Of a DNA stretch of 50,905 nt, positions 18,877-27,815 are shown one piece after another. The stretch's first letter is position 1. The number at the start of each line of letters is the position of its first letter. Below the pieces are notes generated by a model. It made no database searches and was not told where the DNA came from. It was given only the letters and a program-made list of their open reading frames with translations. The position numbers and the translations under genes are program-made. The DNA is from Nostoc linckia z4 (GTDB lineage Bacteria > Cyanobacteriota > Cyanobacteriia > Cyanobacteriales > Nostocaceae), in contig NZ_LAHA01000058.1 of the NCBI RefSeq assembly GCF_002608075.1, positions 1-50,905 on the forward strand. Reading direction: 5' to 3'.

Positions 18877-20688
18877 ATGACTGACGTTCCCGCAGTTCGC
18901 ATTCGCAATTTCTGTATTATTGCTCACATTGACCACGGGAAATCAACCCTCGCCGATCGCTTGCTACAAGCTACTGGCACTGTTGAAGACCGACAGATGA
19001 AGGAACAGTTTCTCGACAATATGGATCTAGAACGGGAGCGCGGCATTACCATTAAGCTGCAAGCTGCCCGGATGAATTACACAGCCAAAGATGGTCAGCA
19101 ATATGTTCTGAACTTAATTGATACTCCAGGACATGTGGATTTCTCGTATGAAGTATCCCGTTCTCTTGTTGCTTGTGAAGGAGCGTTATTAGTAGTAGAT
19201 GCCTCCCAAGGTGTCGAAGCGCAAACTTTGGCAAATGTATATTTGGCGTTAGAAAATAACCTGGAAATTATCCCAGTTCTGAATAAAATTGATTTGCCAG
19301 GGGCAGAACCAGAAAGGGTAATTGGCGAAATTGAAGAAATTATCGGTCTAGATTGTAGTGGTGCGATTCTGGCTTCTGCTAAAGAAGGAATTGGTATCGA
19401 CGAAATCCTAGAAGCAGTTGTCGATCGCATACCACCACCGCCCAATACAATAAATGAACGCTTACGGGCGTTAATTTTTGATAGTTATTACGACAGCTAT
19501 CGAGGAGTGATTGTATATTTCCGGGTGATGGATGGCACATTGAAAAAAGGCGATCGCATCCATTTAATGGCATCCGGTAAAGAATTTGACATTGATGAGT
19601 TGGGCGTTCTTTCTCCTACTCAAAAGCAAGTTGATGAACTCCACGCTGGAGAAGTAGGCTATTTGGCAGCGGCGATTAAAGCTGTAGCTGATGCGCGGGT
19701 AGGAGACACAATTACCCTAAGTAAAGCGAAAGCAGAGACACCTTTACCAGGTTATGCAGAAGCCAACCCGATGGTTTTTTGCGGCATGTTCCCCATTGAT
19801 GCCGATCAATTTGAAGACTTGCGGGAAGCCTTAGAAAAGCTAGAACTCAATGACGCAGCATTGCATTACGAACCAGAAACTTCTAGTGCGATGGGGTTTG
19901 GCTTTCGTTGCGGGTTCTTGGGCTTGCTACACATGGAAATTGTCCAAGAACGTCTAGAGCGAGAGTATAACCTAGATTTAATTATTACAGCGCCCTCTGT
20001 GGTTTATAAAGTCATAACCGTCAAAGGTGAGGAACTGTACATCGATAATCCCAGCCGTTTACCTTCTCCCAACGAACGCGAAAAAATTGAGGAACCCTAC
20101 GTTCAAGTAGAAATGATTACACCGGAAACCTACGTCGGTACGTTGATGGAGTTATCACAAAACAGACGTGGCGTTTTTAAAGATATGAAATATCTGACCC
20201 AAGGACGAACCACACTGACCTATGAGTTACCCTTGGCGGAAGTTGTCACCGACTTTTTTGACCAAATGAAATCGCGATCGCGCGGTTATGCAAGTATGGA
20301 ATATCACCTCATTGGCTACCGCGAAAATCCGCTGGTGAAGCTAGATATTTTAATTAACGGCGATCCTGTGGATTCTTTGGCGATGATTGTCCATCGAGAT
20401 AAAGCTTATAACGTCGGGCGATCGATGGCAGAAAAACTCAAAGAACTAATTCCCCGCCATCAATTTAAAGTGCCAATCCAAGCCTCCATTGGCAGTAAAG
20501 TGATTGCCAGCGAACACATTCCTGCTTTGCGAAAAGATGTGTTAGCTAAATGCTACGGCGGTGACATCAGCCGCAAGAAGAAACTTTTACAGAAGCAGGC
20601 AAAAGGTAAAAAGCGAATGAAATCAGTAGGTACAGTAGATGTACCCCAAGAAGCCTTTATGGCAGTACTGCGTTTAGATCAAAGCTGA
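18877..20688 (+). CDS. lepA: Elongation factor 4 (LepA), back-translocating GTPase
   Basis: 603 residues, the normal length for LepA. The GTPase domain carries the P-loop AHIDHGKST (about 15-23), the G2 region RGITI, DTPGH and NKIDLP. Elongation-factor-like domains II and III follow, then the LepA-specific C-terminal domain ending in GKKRMKSVGTVDVPQEAF. LepA acts on ribosomes and helps translation under stress. Start ATG at 18877. It appears to be a single-gene transcript. Confidence 0.98.
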   Translation: MTDVPAVRIRNFCIIAHIDHGKSTLADRLLQATGTVEDRQMKEQFLDNMDLERERGITIKLQAARMNYTAKDGQQYVLNLIDTPGHVDFSYEVSRSLVACEGALLVVDASQGVEAQTLANVYLALENNLEIIPVLNKIDLPGAEPERVIGEIEEIIGLDCSGAILASAKEGIGIDEILEAVVDRIPPPPNTINERLRALIFDSYYDSYRGVIVYFRVMDGTLKKGDRIHLMASGKEFDIDELGVLSPTQKQVDELHAGEVGYLAAAIKAVADARVGDTITLSKAKAETPLPGYAEANPMVFCGMFPIDADQFEDLREALEKLELNDAALHYEPETSSAMGFGFRCGFLGLLHMEIVQERLEREYNLDLIITAPSVVYKVITVKGEELYIDNPSRLPSPNEREKIEEPYVQVEMITPETYVGTLMELSQNRRGVFKDMKYLTQGRTTLTYELPLAEVVTDFFDQMKSRSRGYASMEYHLIGYRENPLVKLDILINGDPVDSLAMIVHRDKAYNVGRSMAEKLKELIPRHQFKVPIQASIGSKVIASEHIPALRKDVLAKCYGGDISRKKKLLQKQAKGKKRMKSVGTVDVPQEAFMAVLRLDQS

Positions 20689-20697
20689 TTTGAAATT

Positions 20698-20811
20698 AGG
20701 GATTTCCAAGTATCCACAGAAGATTGTTAACTGTTGACCGTTGACCGTTGACTGCTAACTGTCAACAGTCAACGACCCCAAGCGGAATCATTCATTTTTT
20801 GGAGTTACCTT
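20698..20811. mobile_element. MITE-like element with heptamer core, copy 3
   Basis: Left end AGGGATTTCCAAGTATCCAC with AGAAGATTGTT, core of GTTGACC heptamers and their complement, right end ATTTTTTGGAGTTACCT. It starts ten bases after the lepA stop and could serve as its terminator hairpin. Confidence 0.75.
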
Positions 20812-20879
20812 AGGGCTATGGGCAAATTAGTTTGCTCATAGCTCTAAAATTTAAGTTTAAATTTGGCGTTTTTTCAAAA

Positions 20880-22169
20880 CTACAGTGTCAAAGAGTGAGC
20901 ATTTGTTTCAATCAATTTCGCCAAATCTTGCAAGAATGCCGCAGCATGGGCACCGTAAATAATTCGGTGGTCTGAAGTAATATTTACTTGCATTTGTTGG
21001 CGCACAGCAAATAAACCGTCGGGTGTTGCTACCACTTGCGGGCGGGATGCACCGATCGCTAAAATTGAGCCTTGTCCAGGTGGTAAAATCGCATCAAATT
21101 TATCTACGCCAAACATCCCTAAGTTGGACAAAGTAAAAGTACCACTGTTATATTCTTGGGGTTGTAGTTGTTTGCTTCTGGCACGCTCTACTAAAGACTT
21201 CCAAGTGCGGGATAGAGAATAAATATCCACTGCGTCTGCTTTTTGCAACACGGGTGTAATTAATCCGCCATCATCCATCGCCACAGCTACGGAAATGTTG
21301 ATATCAGAATGATAGACAATTCCTTGGTCTGAGTAGCTAGCATTCAAAAGTGGGTGTTTTTGTAATGTTACCGCCACAGCTTTCGCTAGTAGCGCGGTCA
21401 TTGTTACGCCTTTGGATTTAATTTGTTTATAAAGTTTGTCTAACTCGTCAGTAGTGATGGTGTAACCTACACGGAACACAGGTACAGATAGACTCGCTAC
21501 CATGTTCCGTACTACCGCATTTTGGAAGGTAGTGAGAGGCACAATGGAACCAGGAACAGCTGCCACGGCTGGTGTGGGTGCGGGTGCTGGTGTCGATGGT
21601 GCAGGGGGCGCTACTGGAGTAACAGTGGGTGTTGCTGGGGCGGGGGTGGGTTGCTTACCTTTATTAACAAGTGCTTCCACATCTTCGGCTACAATGCGAC
21701 CGTAGGGGCCACTGCCTTTGAGTGTAGTCAAATCAACTTTGAGTTCTTTGGCTAACTTGCGGGCACGGGGTGAAGCTATAAGTCTTCCTTCCTTGTGGTT
21801 AGAGCCATTTTGAGAGGCCAAAGCAGGAATTCCAACGGAAGCAGCCACAGGAACGGGTTCGGGAGTAGAACTAGCAGCCGCCGCGCCGCCAGAATTGGCA
21901 AGAGATTTCGCAGTTTCGATTTCAGCTTCGGTTTCGGCAATGAAGGCGATGGCCTCTCCGACTGAGGCAGTTTCACCAGCTTGCACTATGATATGGGCCA
22001 GAAATCCTTCATAAAAGGTTTCTACATCCATATCTGCCTTATCTGACTCTACAACCACCACTGTTTCGCCTTTTTCCACTTTGTCCCCTGGCGATTTCAC
22101 CCAGGAGACTATTTTGCCTTCGGTCATGGTGGAACTCAACGCCGGCATAAATACTTCGTGAATGCTCAT
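20880..22169 (-). CDS. pdhC: Pyruvate dehydrogenase E2 (dihydrolipoamide acetyltransferase)
   Basis: 429 residues that carry acetyl groups from E1 to CoA in the pyruvate dehydrogenase complex. The lipoyl domain has the modified Lys in VESDKADMDV (about 44). An Ala/Pro-rich linker, the E1/E3-binding domain (about 132-167, SPRARKLAKEL...GPYGRIVAEDV), a second Pro/Ala linker and the acyltransferase domain follow. The active-site block reads DHRIIYGA rather than the common DHRxxDG; the Tyr form is, as I recall, usual in cyanobacterial and plastid E2. Start ATG at 22169. The genes for E1 and E3 are not in the window. Confidence 0.95.
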   Translation of the reverse strand: MSIHEVFMPALSSTMTEGKIVSWVKSPGDKVEKGETVVVVESDKADMDVETFYEGFLAHIIVQAGETASVGEAIAFIAETEAEIETAKSLANSGGAAAASSTPEPVPVAASVGIPALASQNGSNHKEGRLIASPRARKLAKELKVDLTTLKGSGPYGRIVAEDVEALVNKGKQPTPAPATPTVTPVAPPAPSTPAPAPTPAVAAVPGSIVPLTTFQNAVVRNMVASLSVPVFRVGYTITTDELDKLYKQIKSKGVTMTALLAKAVAVTLQKHPLLNASYSDQGIVYHSDINISVAVAMDDGGLITPVLQKADAVDIYSLSRTWKSLVERARSKQLQPQEYNSGTFTLSNLGMFGVDKFDAILPPGQGSILAIGASRPQVVATPDGLFAVRQQMQVNITSDHRIIYGAHAAAFLQDLAKLIETNAHSLTL

Positions 22170-22802
22170 AGGGTGGTTTGGGAATCAATGGTTAATGGAC
22201 TTTAACAGCTTTTGTCAGATCGAATTGTATCTTGATAAAAGAATTTTAGACTGGAGATTTTATATTTTAGTTTGGGCAAAGGGGAAAGGGGAAAGGGCAA
22301 AGGGGAAAGGGGAAAGGGCAAAGGGGAAAAGAAAGATCCCTCCTTTTACCTTTCTTCAAGGCGTTGCCATCTCCCCATCACCTCATCTCTCCATACTTCG
22401 GCTCCGCTCAGTACAAGTCTCCCCATACCCAAATTAAGGAACCTTAATCTGATTTAAAGGTCTATACTACAGAGTTATTGTTAAAGGATAGTTAATATTT
22501 TGTTTTGGTTGTTGGCTTTCCAAAACCATCAAGAGTATCTTACAAATTAAATGAGATTGCTACAAATATGGCAATCCTATTTGATTTGTGAAAAATATCA
22601 GTGGTGGCTGTCAACAGTCAACAGTCAACAGCTTGGGTAGTAAGATTTCACAAATGATTTAGCATTGCTATAGATATATTTATATTCCTCACACCACTGC
22701 TTGAGATAGAGGAGCTTCTTGAAGATAGAAAATTATGGAATGCAGTTCAATCTAGAATTCAAAAATTAGTAATTAACCTGTTTGAAATTTCTGTTTACTT
22801 TT
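22170..22802. other. Intergenic with polypurine repeat
   Basis: A GGGGAAAGGGCAAA repeat fills 22276-22330, followed by GATCCCTCCTTTT and AAGGCGTTGCCATC blocks shared with 16067-16110. A CAACAGT repeat lies at 22612-22632. The rest is A/T-rich promoter-like DNA. No gene seen. Confidence 0.6.
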
Positions 22803-23279
22803 ATGTCGGCAAAGTTAAAATTGTTTTTGATTGTGGTATTAACCATCTTTGCCACTGCTGGCGCTGGAGTTTTGATGACTGGACGCCAGCAACCTCCAGC
22901 GATGGTTGATGGCAATGTTGATAGGCAACCACAGCACATCAGAGCGATTCATCAGTCTCAGGAAGTTGTGGCATACTCAGAGCGTTCCAACTATAAAACT
23001 ATACCCCTACAAAGTATTAATTCATCTCTGCAAGGAAGCGATCCGGCTACACTGGCTTTGAATGCCTTTGACGATGTACCCTCGGTGGGAGGAACGCGAA
23101 AGGTAGAGGTGGCTTATCCACAACGAAATCAAGCCTTGGTGACGATTACAGAAATCAAGCAGGGTAATAATTCGGTTGATACAGTTAAATATCGAGTAGA
23201 GATGACGACCTTTGGGCGATCGCTTTTTATTAATTCGCCTCCAGTGTGGCAAATTGTTTGGGCTGGAGTGAGGGATTAG
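22803..23279 (+). CDS. Exported or membrane-anchored hypothetical protein
   Basis: About 158 residues from ATG at 22803; a TTG at 22782 is also open. An N-terminal hydrophobic segment (about 6-26, LKLFLIVVLTIFATAGAGVL) may be a signal peptide or anchor. The rest is polar and looks like a small beta-rich domain, with GGTRKVEVAYPQRNQALVT and WQIVWAGVRD. I do not recognise the family. It is convergent with ylqD across a long repeat hairpin. Confidence 0.7.
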   Translation: MSAKLKLFLIVVLTIFATAGAGVLMTGRQQPPAMVDGNVDRQPQHIRAIHQSQEVVAYSERSNYKTIPLQSINSSLQGSDPATLALNAFDDVPSVGGTRKVEVAYPQRNQALVTITEIKQGNNSVDTVKYRVEMTTFGRSLFINSPPVWQIVWAGVRD

Positions 23280-23478
23280 TTAGGAGTTAGGAGTTAGGAG
23301 TGGGGAGTTAGGAGTGAGGAGTGAGGAGTTAAAAGTTAGGAATTGATAGTCAGGAGTAGGGAGTGGGGAGTGAGGAGTTAAAAGTTAGGAATTTCAACTC
23401 ATAACTCATAACTCATAACTCCTAACTCCTCACTCCTAATTCATAACTCCTAACTCCTAACTCCTAATTCATAACTTT
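23277..23478. repeat. Long inverted repeat array (GGAGTTA)n / (TAACTCC)n
   Basis: About 110 bases of GGAGTTA/GGAGTGA-like heptamers are followed by about 80 bases of the complement (TAACTCC, ATAACTC). The two halves can pair into a long hairpin. It separates two convergent genes, so transcripts from both sides would end in it. Unlike the other tracts in the window, both arms are full heptamer arrays. Confidence 0.9.
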
Positions 23479-23484
23479 AGTTGA

Positions 23485-23934
23485 CTAAATGTCGCCGCGA
23501 ATTTCTTCGACAACGCCATCGCGGAGAACAATTTCTACTTGCATTTTGCTAATCAAGTTATCTCCGGTTTCTACTTTAAAAAAGCCTTCCATTTGGAATT
23601 GGTTGACTTCTTGATCCTGTTGGAGAAATTGCACTTGCTGGAGGTTTTGTAGCAACTGATTTTTCTGCTCTAGGAATTCGCTTTTCTTTTGATTGACTTG
23701 GAGTTGAATATTGTCAATTTGTTGGAGGGTCTGGGGCCCTGGTGGTTGCAGACTCTGTTTTTGAATTGCACTAATCGCTCTTTGTCCTTCAATGTCTAGC
23801 TGTTGCAGTTGCTGGTCAAGTTGATTAATCTGTGCTTGCAGCTGCTGTTGTACTTCCTCTTTCCAGAGGGGAGTAACAATCACTTTAACGTTAACGACGC
23901 GTTTCAACAGCAAATGAGATTTGGAGACATCCAT
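23485..23934 (-). CDS. YlqD family protein
   Basis: About 149 residues from the ATG at 23934 (MDVSKSHLLLK). Open upstream sequence overlaps the acyl-ACP synthetase gene and is not likely used. It has an N-terminal strand segment (LLKRVVNVKVIVT), a long Gln-rich coiled coil (about 28-108) and a C-terminal strand pair (VEIVLRDGVVEEIRGD). That is the YlqD pattern. The function of the family is unknown. It lies 43 bases downstream of the acyl-ACP synthetase stop and is probably in the same operon. Confidence 0.85.
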   Translation of the reverse strand: MDVSKSHLLLKRVVNVKVIVTPLWKEEVQQQLQAQINQLDQQLQQLDIEGQRAISAIQKQSLQPPGPQTLQQIDNIQLQVNQKKSEFLEQKNQLLQNLQQVQFLQQDQEVNQFQMEGFFKVETGDNLISKMQVEIVLRDGVVEEIRGDI

Positions 23935-23977
23935 AAATATTTCACGTTCACTCTTATATAGTTGGCGGGTGGAATCA

Positions 23978-25954
23978 TCAGGCAAACATGCCGTCAATAA
24001 TATCGCGATAGCGTTCCACAACGACGTGTCGGCGAATTTTCAATGTTTGTGTCATCAAGCCGTTTTCGATGGAAAACGGTTCCAAAATGAATTTAAACGG
24101 CCCGATGCGGTCATCTGGTCGATAGCCTGGACGATTCTGCACTTCGCGATTTAGTTCTTGGCGAAATAAATCCTGGATTATTTTACTCTGCAAGTTTATT
24201 TTTTGACTCGATGCAGTAGTTTGGTTATCGTCCTGAATATCCAGTGTCAAGTTCTGAGCTGTTGCCCATTTTTCTAAGGCTTCGACATTGGGGACAATTA
24301 AGGCTCCCAAGCTGCGTTGGTCTTGACCGAGAAGCATGATTTGATCGATATATGGCGATCGCAAACACGCATCTTCGATTGGTTGCGGCTCGATGTTTTC
24401 GCCGTTAGTCAAGACAATGGTATCCTTGGCTCTGCCAGTTAGCACTAGGTCGTTTTGTGGTGTCAACCAACCCAAATCGCCGCTATCAAACCAACCTTCA
24501 CGGTCTATTGCTTTGGCTGTGGCTTCGGGATTTTGGTAGTAGCCTTGCATAATTTGGGGCCCCCTTAACAATACCAAGCCTCGTGTTTCTGGTGGCAAAG
24601 GTGCTTTGGTCTCCGGATCTACGATTTTAGCTTCTGTTGCTGGCAGTGGTAACCCCGATGCACCAATCAAATTTCGCCAGGGACGACGCACGTGGGTAAC
24701 TGGAGAAGTTTCTGTTAAGCCATAACCTTGCAAAATCTGGACGCCAATAATTTCAAAGAAGTTATCGATGTGTCTGGGAAGCGCACCACCGCCACTAATC
24801 ATCTGCTTGACTTGTCCGCCTGTGGCTTGGCGCACTTTGGCATAAACTAGTTTTTCTCCCAATTTATGCAGGGGTAATAAAACCACGGTAACTATGTTAG
24901 CTACAAATCTTTCTTTGGCTGAAGCATGAAGGTTATTTAAATCCAATCCCTGAGCAACTCGCTGTGCTTTAATATATTTCTCGCTGATGCCTAATAAAAA
25001 TTTAATTAGGCGTTGCTTTTTGGCTGGTTGTTCGCGGAATTGTTTTTGCACGCCTTCATAAATGGATTCCCACAAACGAGGTACACCCACCATATAGTTG
25101 GGTTTAAATTGTCTCAAATCTCCTTTTACTGAACGCAAGTTAGTGTAAACTTGCGTGCAACCTTGAGATAAGAGGTAATATTCAACAGTTCGTTCGTAGC
25201 TGTGCCAGGAAGGCAAGATACTAAGAACCATGTCGCCGGGATTTGGTTGCAATACTGTACCAAATGTTGTCACTTGGTGCATCAAGTTACTATAGGTCAA
25301 CATCACGCCCTTGGGTTTGCCTGTGGTGCCAGAGGTGTAAATTAGGGTTGCTAGGGCGTCACGATTTTGCTTGACTGGCACAAAATTATGATTTGCTCCA
25401 ATTTCATTCAATTGGGGAAAATTTAGCACCTTTAAAGGCCCTTCTGTGGGCGGTGCTTCATCTGAAAGTAAGATGACGAATTCAATTGGTAAATCGTTGA
25501 GGCGGTCTTGGAGTTTTTTCAGTGTCTTCAAATCTTCAATTACCACTGCTGTACTACCACTGTTGGCAATGATGAACAGCAGTTCTTCTTTTTCGGCTTG
25601 GGAGCTACGCACAGCATCAACTCCTCCAGCAGTCATGATACCCTGGTCGGCAATAAACCATCGGGGACTGTTATCAGCAATTAAGGAAATGCGATCGCCT
25701 AGTTTTACTCCCAAACTTTGCAACCCAGCAGCAAATAGTTGTATTTTCTCTGCTAACTGAGTATAAGTAATCACTATTTCTGGTTTGGTGTGGGGGCTGT
25801 GTAAGGCAACAATATCACCAAATTCGCGAGCTGCCAAAGGCCAAATTTCTGGTAGCGATTGCACATTTGTGTAATCTACCAACTTCTTTAATGCTTGGCG
25901 TTCTCGTTCGCTGATATCAGATAAAAAAGAAGACCCGGTTTGAGTTTTTGACAT
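23978..25954 (-). CDS. aas: Acyl-ACP/acyl-CoA synthetase (AMP-forming)
   Basis: 658 residues of the ANL superfamily. The ATP/AMP motif LIYTSGTTGKPKGVMLT (about 184-200), the GYGLTETSP block and the FDSGDLGWL and catalytic TNGENIEP regions are intact. In cyanobacteria the single such enzyme (Slr1609 type) attaches ATP-activated free fatty acids to acyl carrier protein, recycling membrane lipids and taking up external fatty acids. A plain long-chain acyl-CoA ligase is the other reading. Start ATG at 25954; ylqD follows. Confidence 0.9.
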   Translation of the reverse strand: MSKTQTGSSFLSDISERERQALKKLVDYTNVQSLPEIWPLAAREFGDIVALHSPHTKPEIVITYTQLAEKIQLFAAGLQSLGVKLGDRISLIADNSPRWFIADQGIMTAGGVDAVRSSQAEKEELLFIIANSGSTAVVIEDLKTLKKLQDRLNDLPIEFVILLSDEAPPTEGPLKVLNFPQLNEIGANHNFVPVKQNRDALATLIYTSGTTGKPKGVMLTYSNLMHQVTTFGTVLQPNPGDMVLSILPSWHSYERTVEYYLLSQGCTQVYTNLRSVKGDLRQFKPNYMVGVPRLWESIYEGVQKQFREQPAKKQRLIKFLLGISEKYIKAQRVAQGLDLNNLHASAKERFVANIVTVVLLPLHKLGEKLVYAKVRQATGGQVKQMISGGGALPRHIDNFFEIIGVQILQGYGLTETSPVTHVRRPWRNLIGASGLPLPATEAKIVDPETKAPLPPETRGLVLLRGPQIMQGYYQNPEATAKAIDREGWFDSGDLGWLTPQNDLVLTGRAKDTIVLTNGENIEPQPIEDACLRSPYIDQIMLLGQDQRSLGALIVPNVEALEKWATAQNLTLDIQDDNQTTASSQKINLQSKIIQDLFRQELNREVQNRPGYRPDDRIGPFKFILEPFSIENGLMTQTLKIRRHVVVERYRDIIDGMFA

Positions 25955-26183
25955 AACACCTTAATTAAATTTCAGACCATCGCTTTTGTAACTTATTTTT
26001 TTTATTACGCTACAATAACTGTCCTCATTATCCACATTCTCTTTTGTGTATGATAATTCCTGGAATTCTCACTTTATATTTACAAAAATTTATGTTAAAG
26101 TTGATTTACATAGACTGCAAGCTATAGATCGCGTTTGCAGTTAGAAATAGCGATCGCCTACTCTTCAAGGGGATGATTACCTG

Positions 26184-26429
26184 ATGAATTTGATAGACGT
26201 AACACTGCTAACGTTGATTAATATTGCTGCCTGCATAGTGTTTCCCAAGCTGATAGATATCTTTACAGCTAATAAAACTAAGTTGACTCAATTATCAGCG
26301 AATAATTCCGAATTACAAATAGCGAAAGTTCAAGTGACGAGTTTTCCCTATTGTACAGTTTACCCATTGACGGGTAGGCAATACTGCAAATTTAGTCCTG
26401 ATTTTTGCGATCGCTGTTCTCCCAATTGA
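26184..26429 (+). CDS. Tiny membrane protein, paralogue A, with Cys-rich tail
   Basis: 81 residues, ATG at 26184 with AAGGGG upstream. The N-terminus MNLIDVTLLTLINIAACIVF is one hydrophobic helix; then KLIDIFTANK and a polar tail with four Cys (YCTVYP, YCKF, FCDRC). The first 30 residues match the protein at 27223 closely (LID..LLTL.N..AC...PKL). I recognise no named family. The last residues overlap a HIP1 site, so the tail may be a later extension. Confidence 0.7.
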   Translation: MNLIDVTLLTLINIAACIVFPKLIDIFTANKTKLTQLSANNSELQIAKVQVTSFPYCTVYPLTGRQYCKFSPDFCDRCSPN

Positions 26430-26487
26430 TGGAGTGTTTGAGAGCAAAAAATTTTGGGTATTTGCAGAATAATTCTGAATTTTGATG

Positions 26488-26518
26488 TTGACGGTTGACG
26501 GTTGACGGTTGACAGTCA
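26488..26518. repeat. Tandem repeat (GTTGACG)n
   Basis: Four copies of GTTGACG in the gap between the two tiny paralogues. A GGGAAAAGGGGAAGGGG run follows at about 26542. Confidence 0.85.
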
Positions 26519-26799
26519 ATATATAGACTTCTAAGAGAAGTCGGGAAAAGGGGAAGGGGGGCATGTTTGGTATTTTCCCTTTCCCCAATAAAGATGTATC
26601 CCTTTTTCCACAACAGTGCAAAAAGCACTTTTGTAAGAGACTCCATGAGTTGCGCTCACAAGGAACAATAAAAATCAATTATATAATGCCCAATGACCTA
26701 TTTTTAAGGCAGGTCTAAGGGATTGCGTTTGATAGCAAACTTCTAAAAGAATGGGAGAAATTAACATTTCTCTGATAGCTATTTCTGCAACTGAATCAA

Positions 26800-26903
26800 A
26801 AATATTTCACACAAAACAGTTAAGTGTTGACCGTTAAAGGTTTACAGTCAACAGTCAACAGTCAACAACCCCAACTGCAATAATTTATTTTTTGGAGTTC
26901 CCT
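26800..26903. mobile_element. MITE-like element with heptamer core, copy 4 (degenerate left end)
   Basis: The right end TTATTTTTTGGAGTTCCCT is intact at 26885-26903. The left end is only recognisable as AATATTTCACACAAAACAGTT, which aligns with AATATTCCATAGAAGACTGTT of the other copies. GTTGACC/CAGTCAA heptamers lie between. It sits between the two tiny paralogues. Confidence 0.65.
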
Positions 26904-27222
26904 AAAAGCTTTTAAATTCCATCACTAAGCATGTCAATACTAAATTTCCCATTAAATATTTCATTTTATTAAAAGTTGTATACTATTATTAATAGTGATT
27001 TACAACTGAAGTTCATCGCTCTACATGTAGCACTAAATTACAGAAAATTTTCTCTCTGAATATATATTTAAAAACTGATGGTTACCATTAGTAAAAAAAT
27101 ATATATAGTTAGCTTATAACCAATAAAAGAAATTCAAAATACCGTTTTCAGTAATTGTATTAATTTTGCTGCAAACTAGTAATTATGTGAAATACATTTT
27201 TTTAAACAGGGGAGATAACATT

Positions 27223-27390
27223 ATGAGTTTAATAGATGGGTTATTACTGACGCTGTTGAATACTGTTGCTTGCCTAGCACTACCTAAGCTGCTATCTGTA
27301 ATTCTGTCTGCCAAAAATCAGAAGACTACACTATCCCCAGTGACCGTAAATTCGCAAGATAGCAATTCTGAAATTCCCAGCTATTCCTAA
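27223..27390 (+). CDS. Tiny membrane protein, paralogue B
   Basis: 55 residues from the ATG at 27223, with an AGGGGAGA ribosome site. An open start at 27166 lacks this. One hydrophobic helix (MSLIDGLLLTLLNTVACLAL) is followed by PKLLSVILSAK and a polar Ser/Thr-rich tail. It is a paralogue of the protein at 26184. The strong ribosome site and conservation between the two copies argue that it is a real gene. Function unknown. Confidence 0.75.
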   Translation: MSLIDGLLLTLLNTVACLALPKLLSVILSAKNQKTTLSPVTVNSQDSNSEIPSYS

Positions 27391-27815
27391 TGTCAGCTAA
27401 ATATCTATAAATAGATATCGCCTTGATGAGGAGAGCCATTTAAACATAGGTGCAAGGCGATATCTAAAGAGCAATAGGACTTACGCAACGCCGATATTGT
27501 CATTGCGACCGAAACGGAGTGTAGGGAAGCAATCCCAGCGTCAGGGGGGATTATTTCGCTATCGCTCATAATGACCGAATTACGTTATTTTTGCGTAAGT
27601 CCTGAGCAAGTTATACAGATTTTTGGCAAAAAATAACTTCGATTATTTATCAAACAGCAATATTGGCGTCAGTCGTCAGAATACAGGAAAGGTATTTTGT
27701 ACAACTGGCGGATAGGGCAGGGTAAAGCCTGCGGCATGGCTTCTCTACGAAAGTCTTCGAGCATTGCGTCAAGATTGCTGAATTCTGTATTCTTGTTCAA
27801 TGATGTGTTCTTGGT
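27391..27815. other. Intergenic with MITE, no gene
   Basis: Besides the element at 27476-27603 this holds a GCGGCATGGCTTCTCTACGA-type repeat at about 27731-27751. No frame or RNA supported. Confidence 0.5.
27476..27603. mobile_element. MITE-like element, TIR AGGACTTACGCAA
   Basis: Exact 13-base terminal inverted repeats, AGGACTTACGCAA and TTGCGTAAGTCCT, bound 128 bases without coding capacity. The ends match those of the element at 8572-8750 apart from one base. The interior carries a TTGCGACCGAAACGGAGTG segment typical of dispersed cyanobacterial repeats. Confidence 0.8.

Noticed and set aside
20880..22169. Inactivated E2 because the active-site motif has Tyr in place of Asp
   Set aside because: As far as I know the Tyr form is normal in cyanobacterial and plastid E2 proteins.
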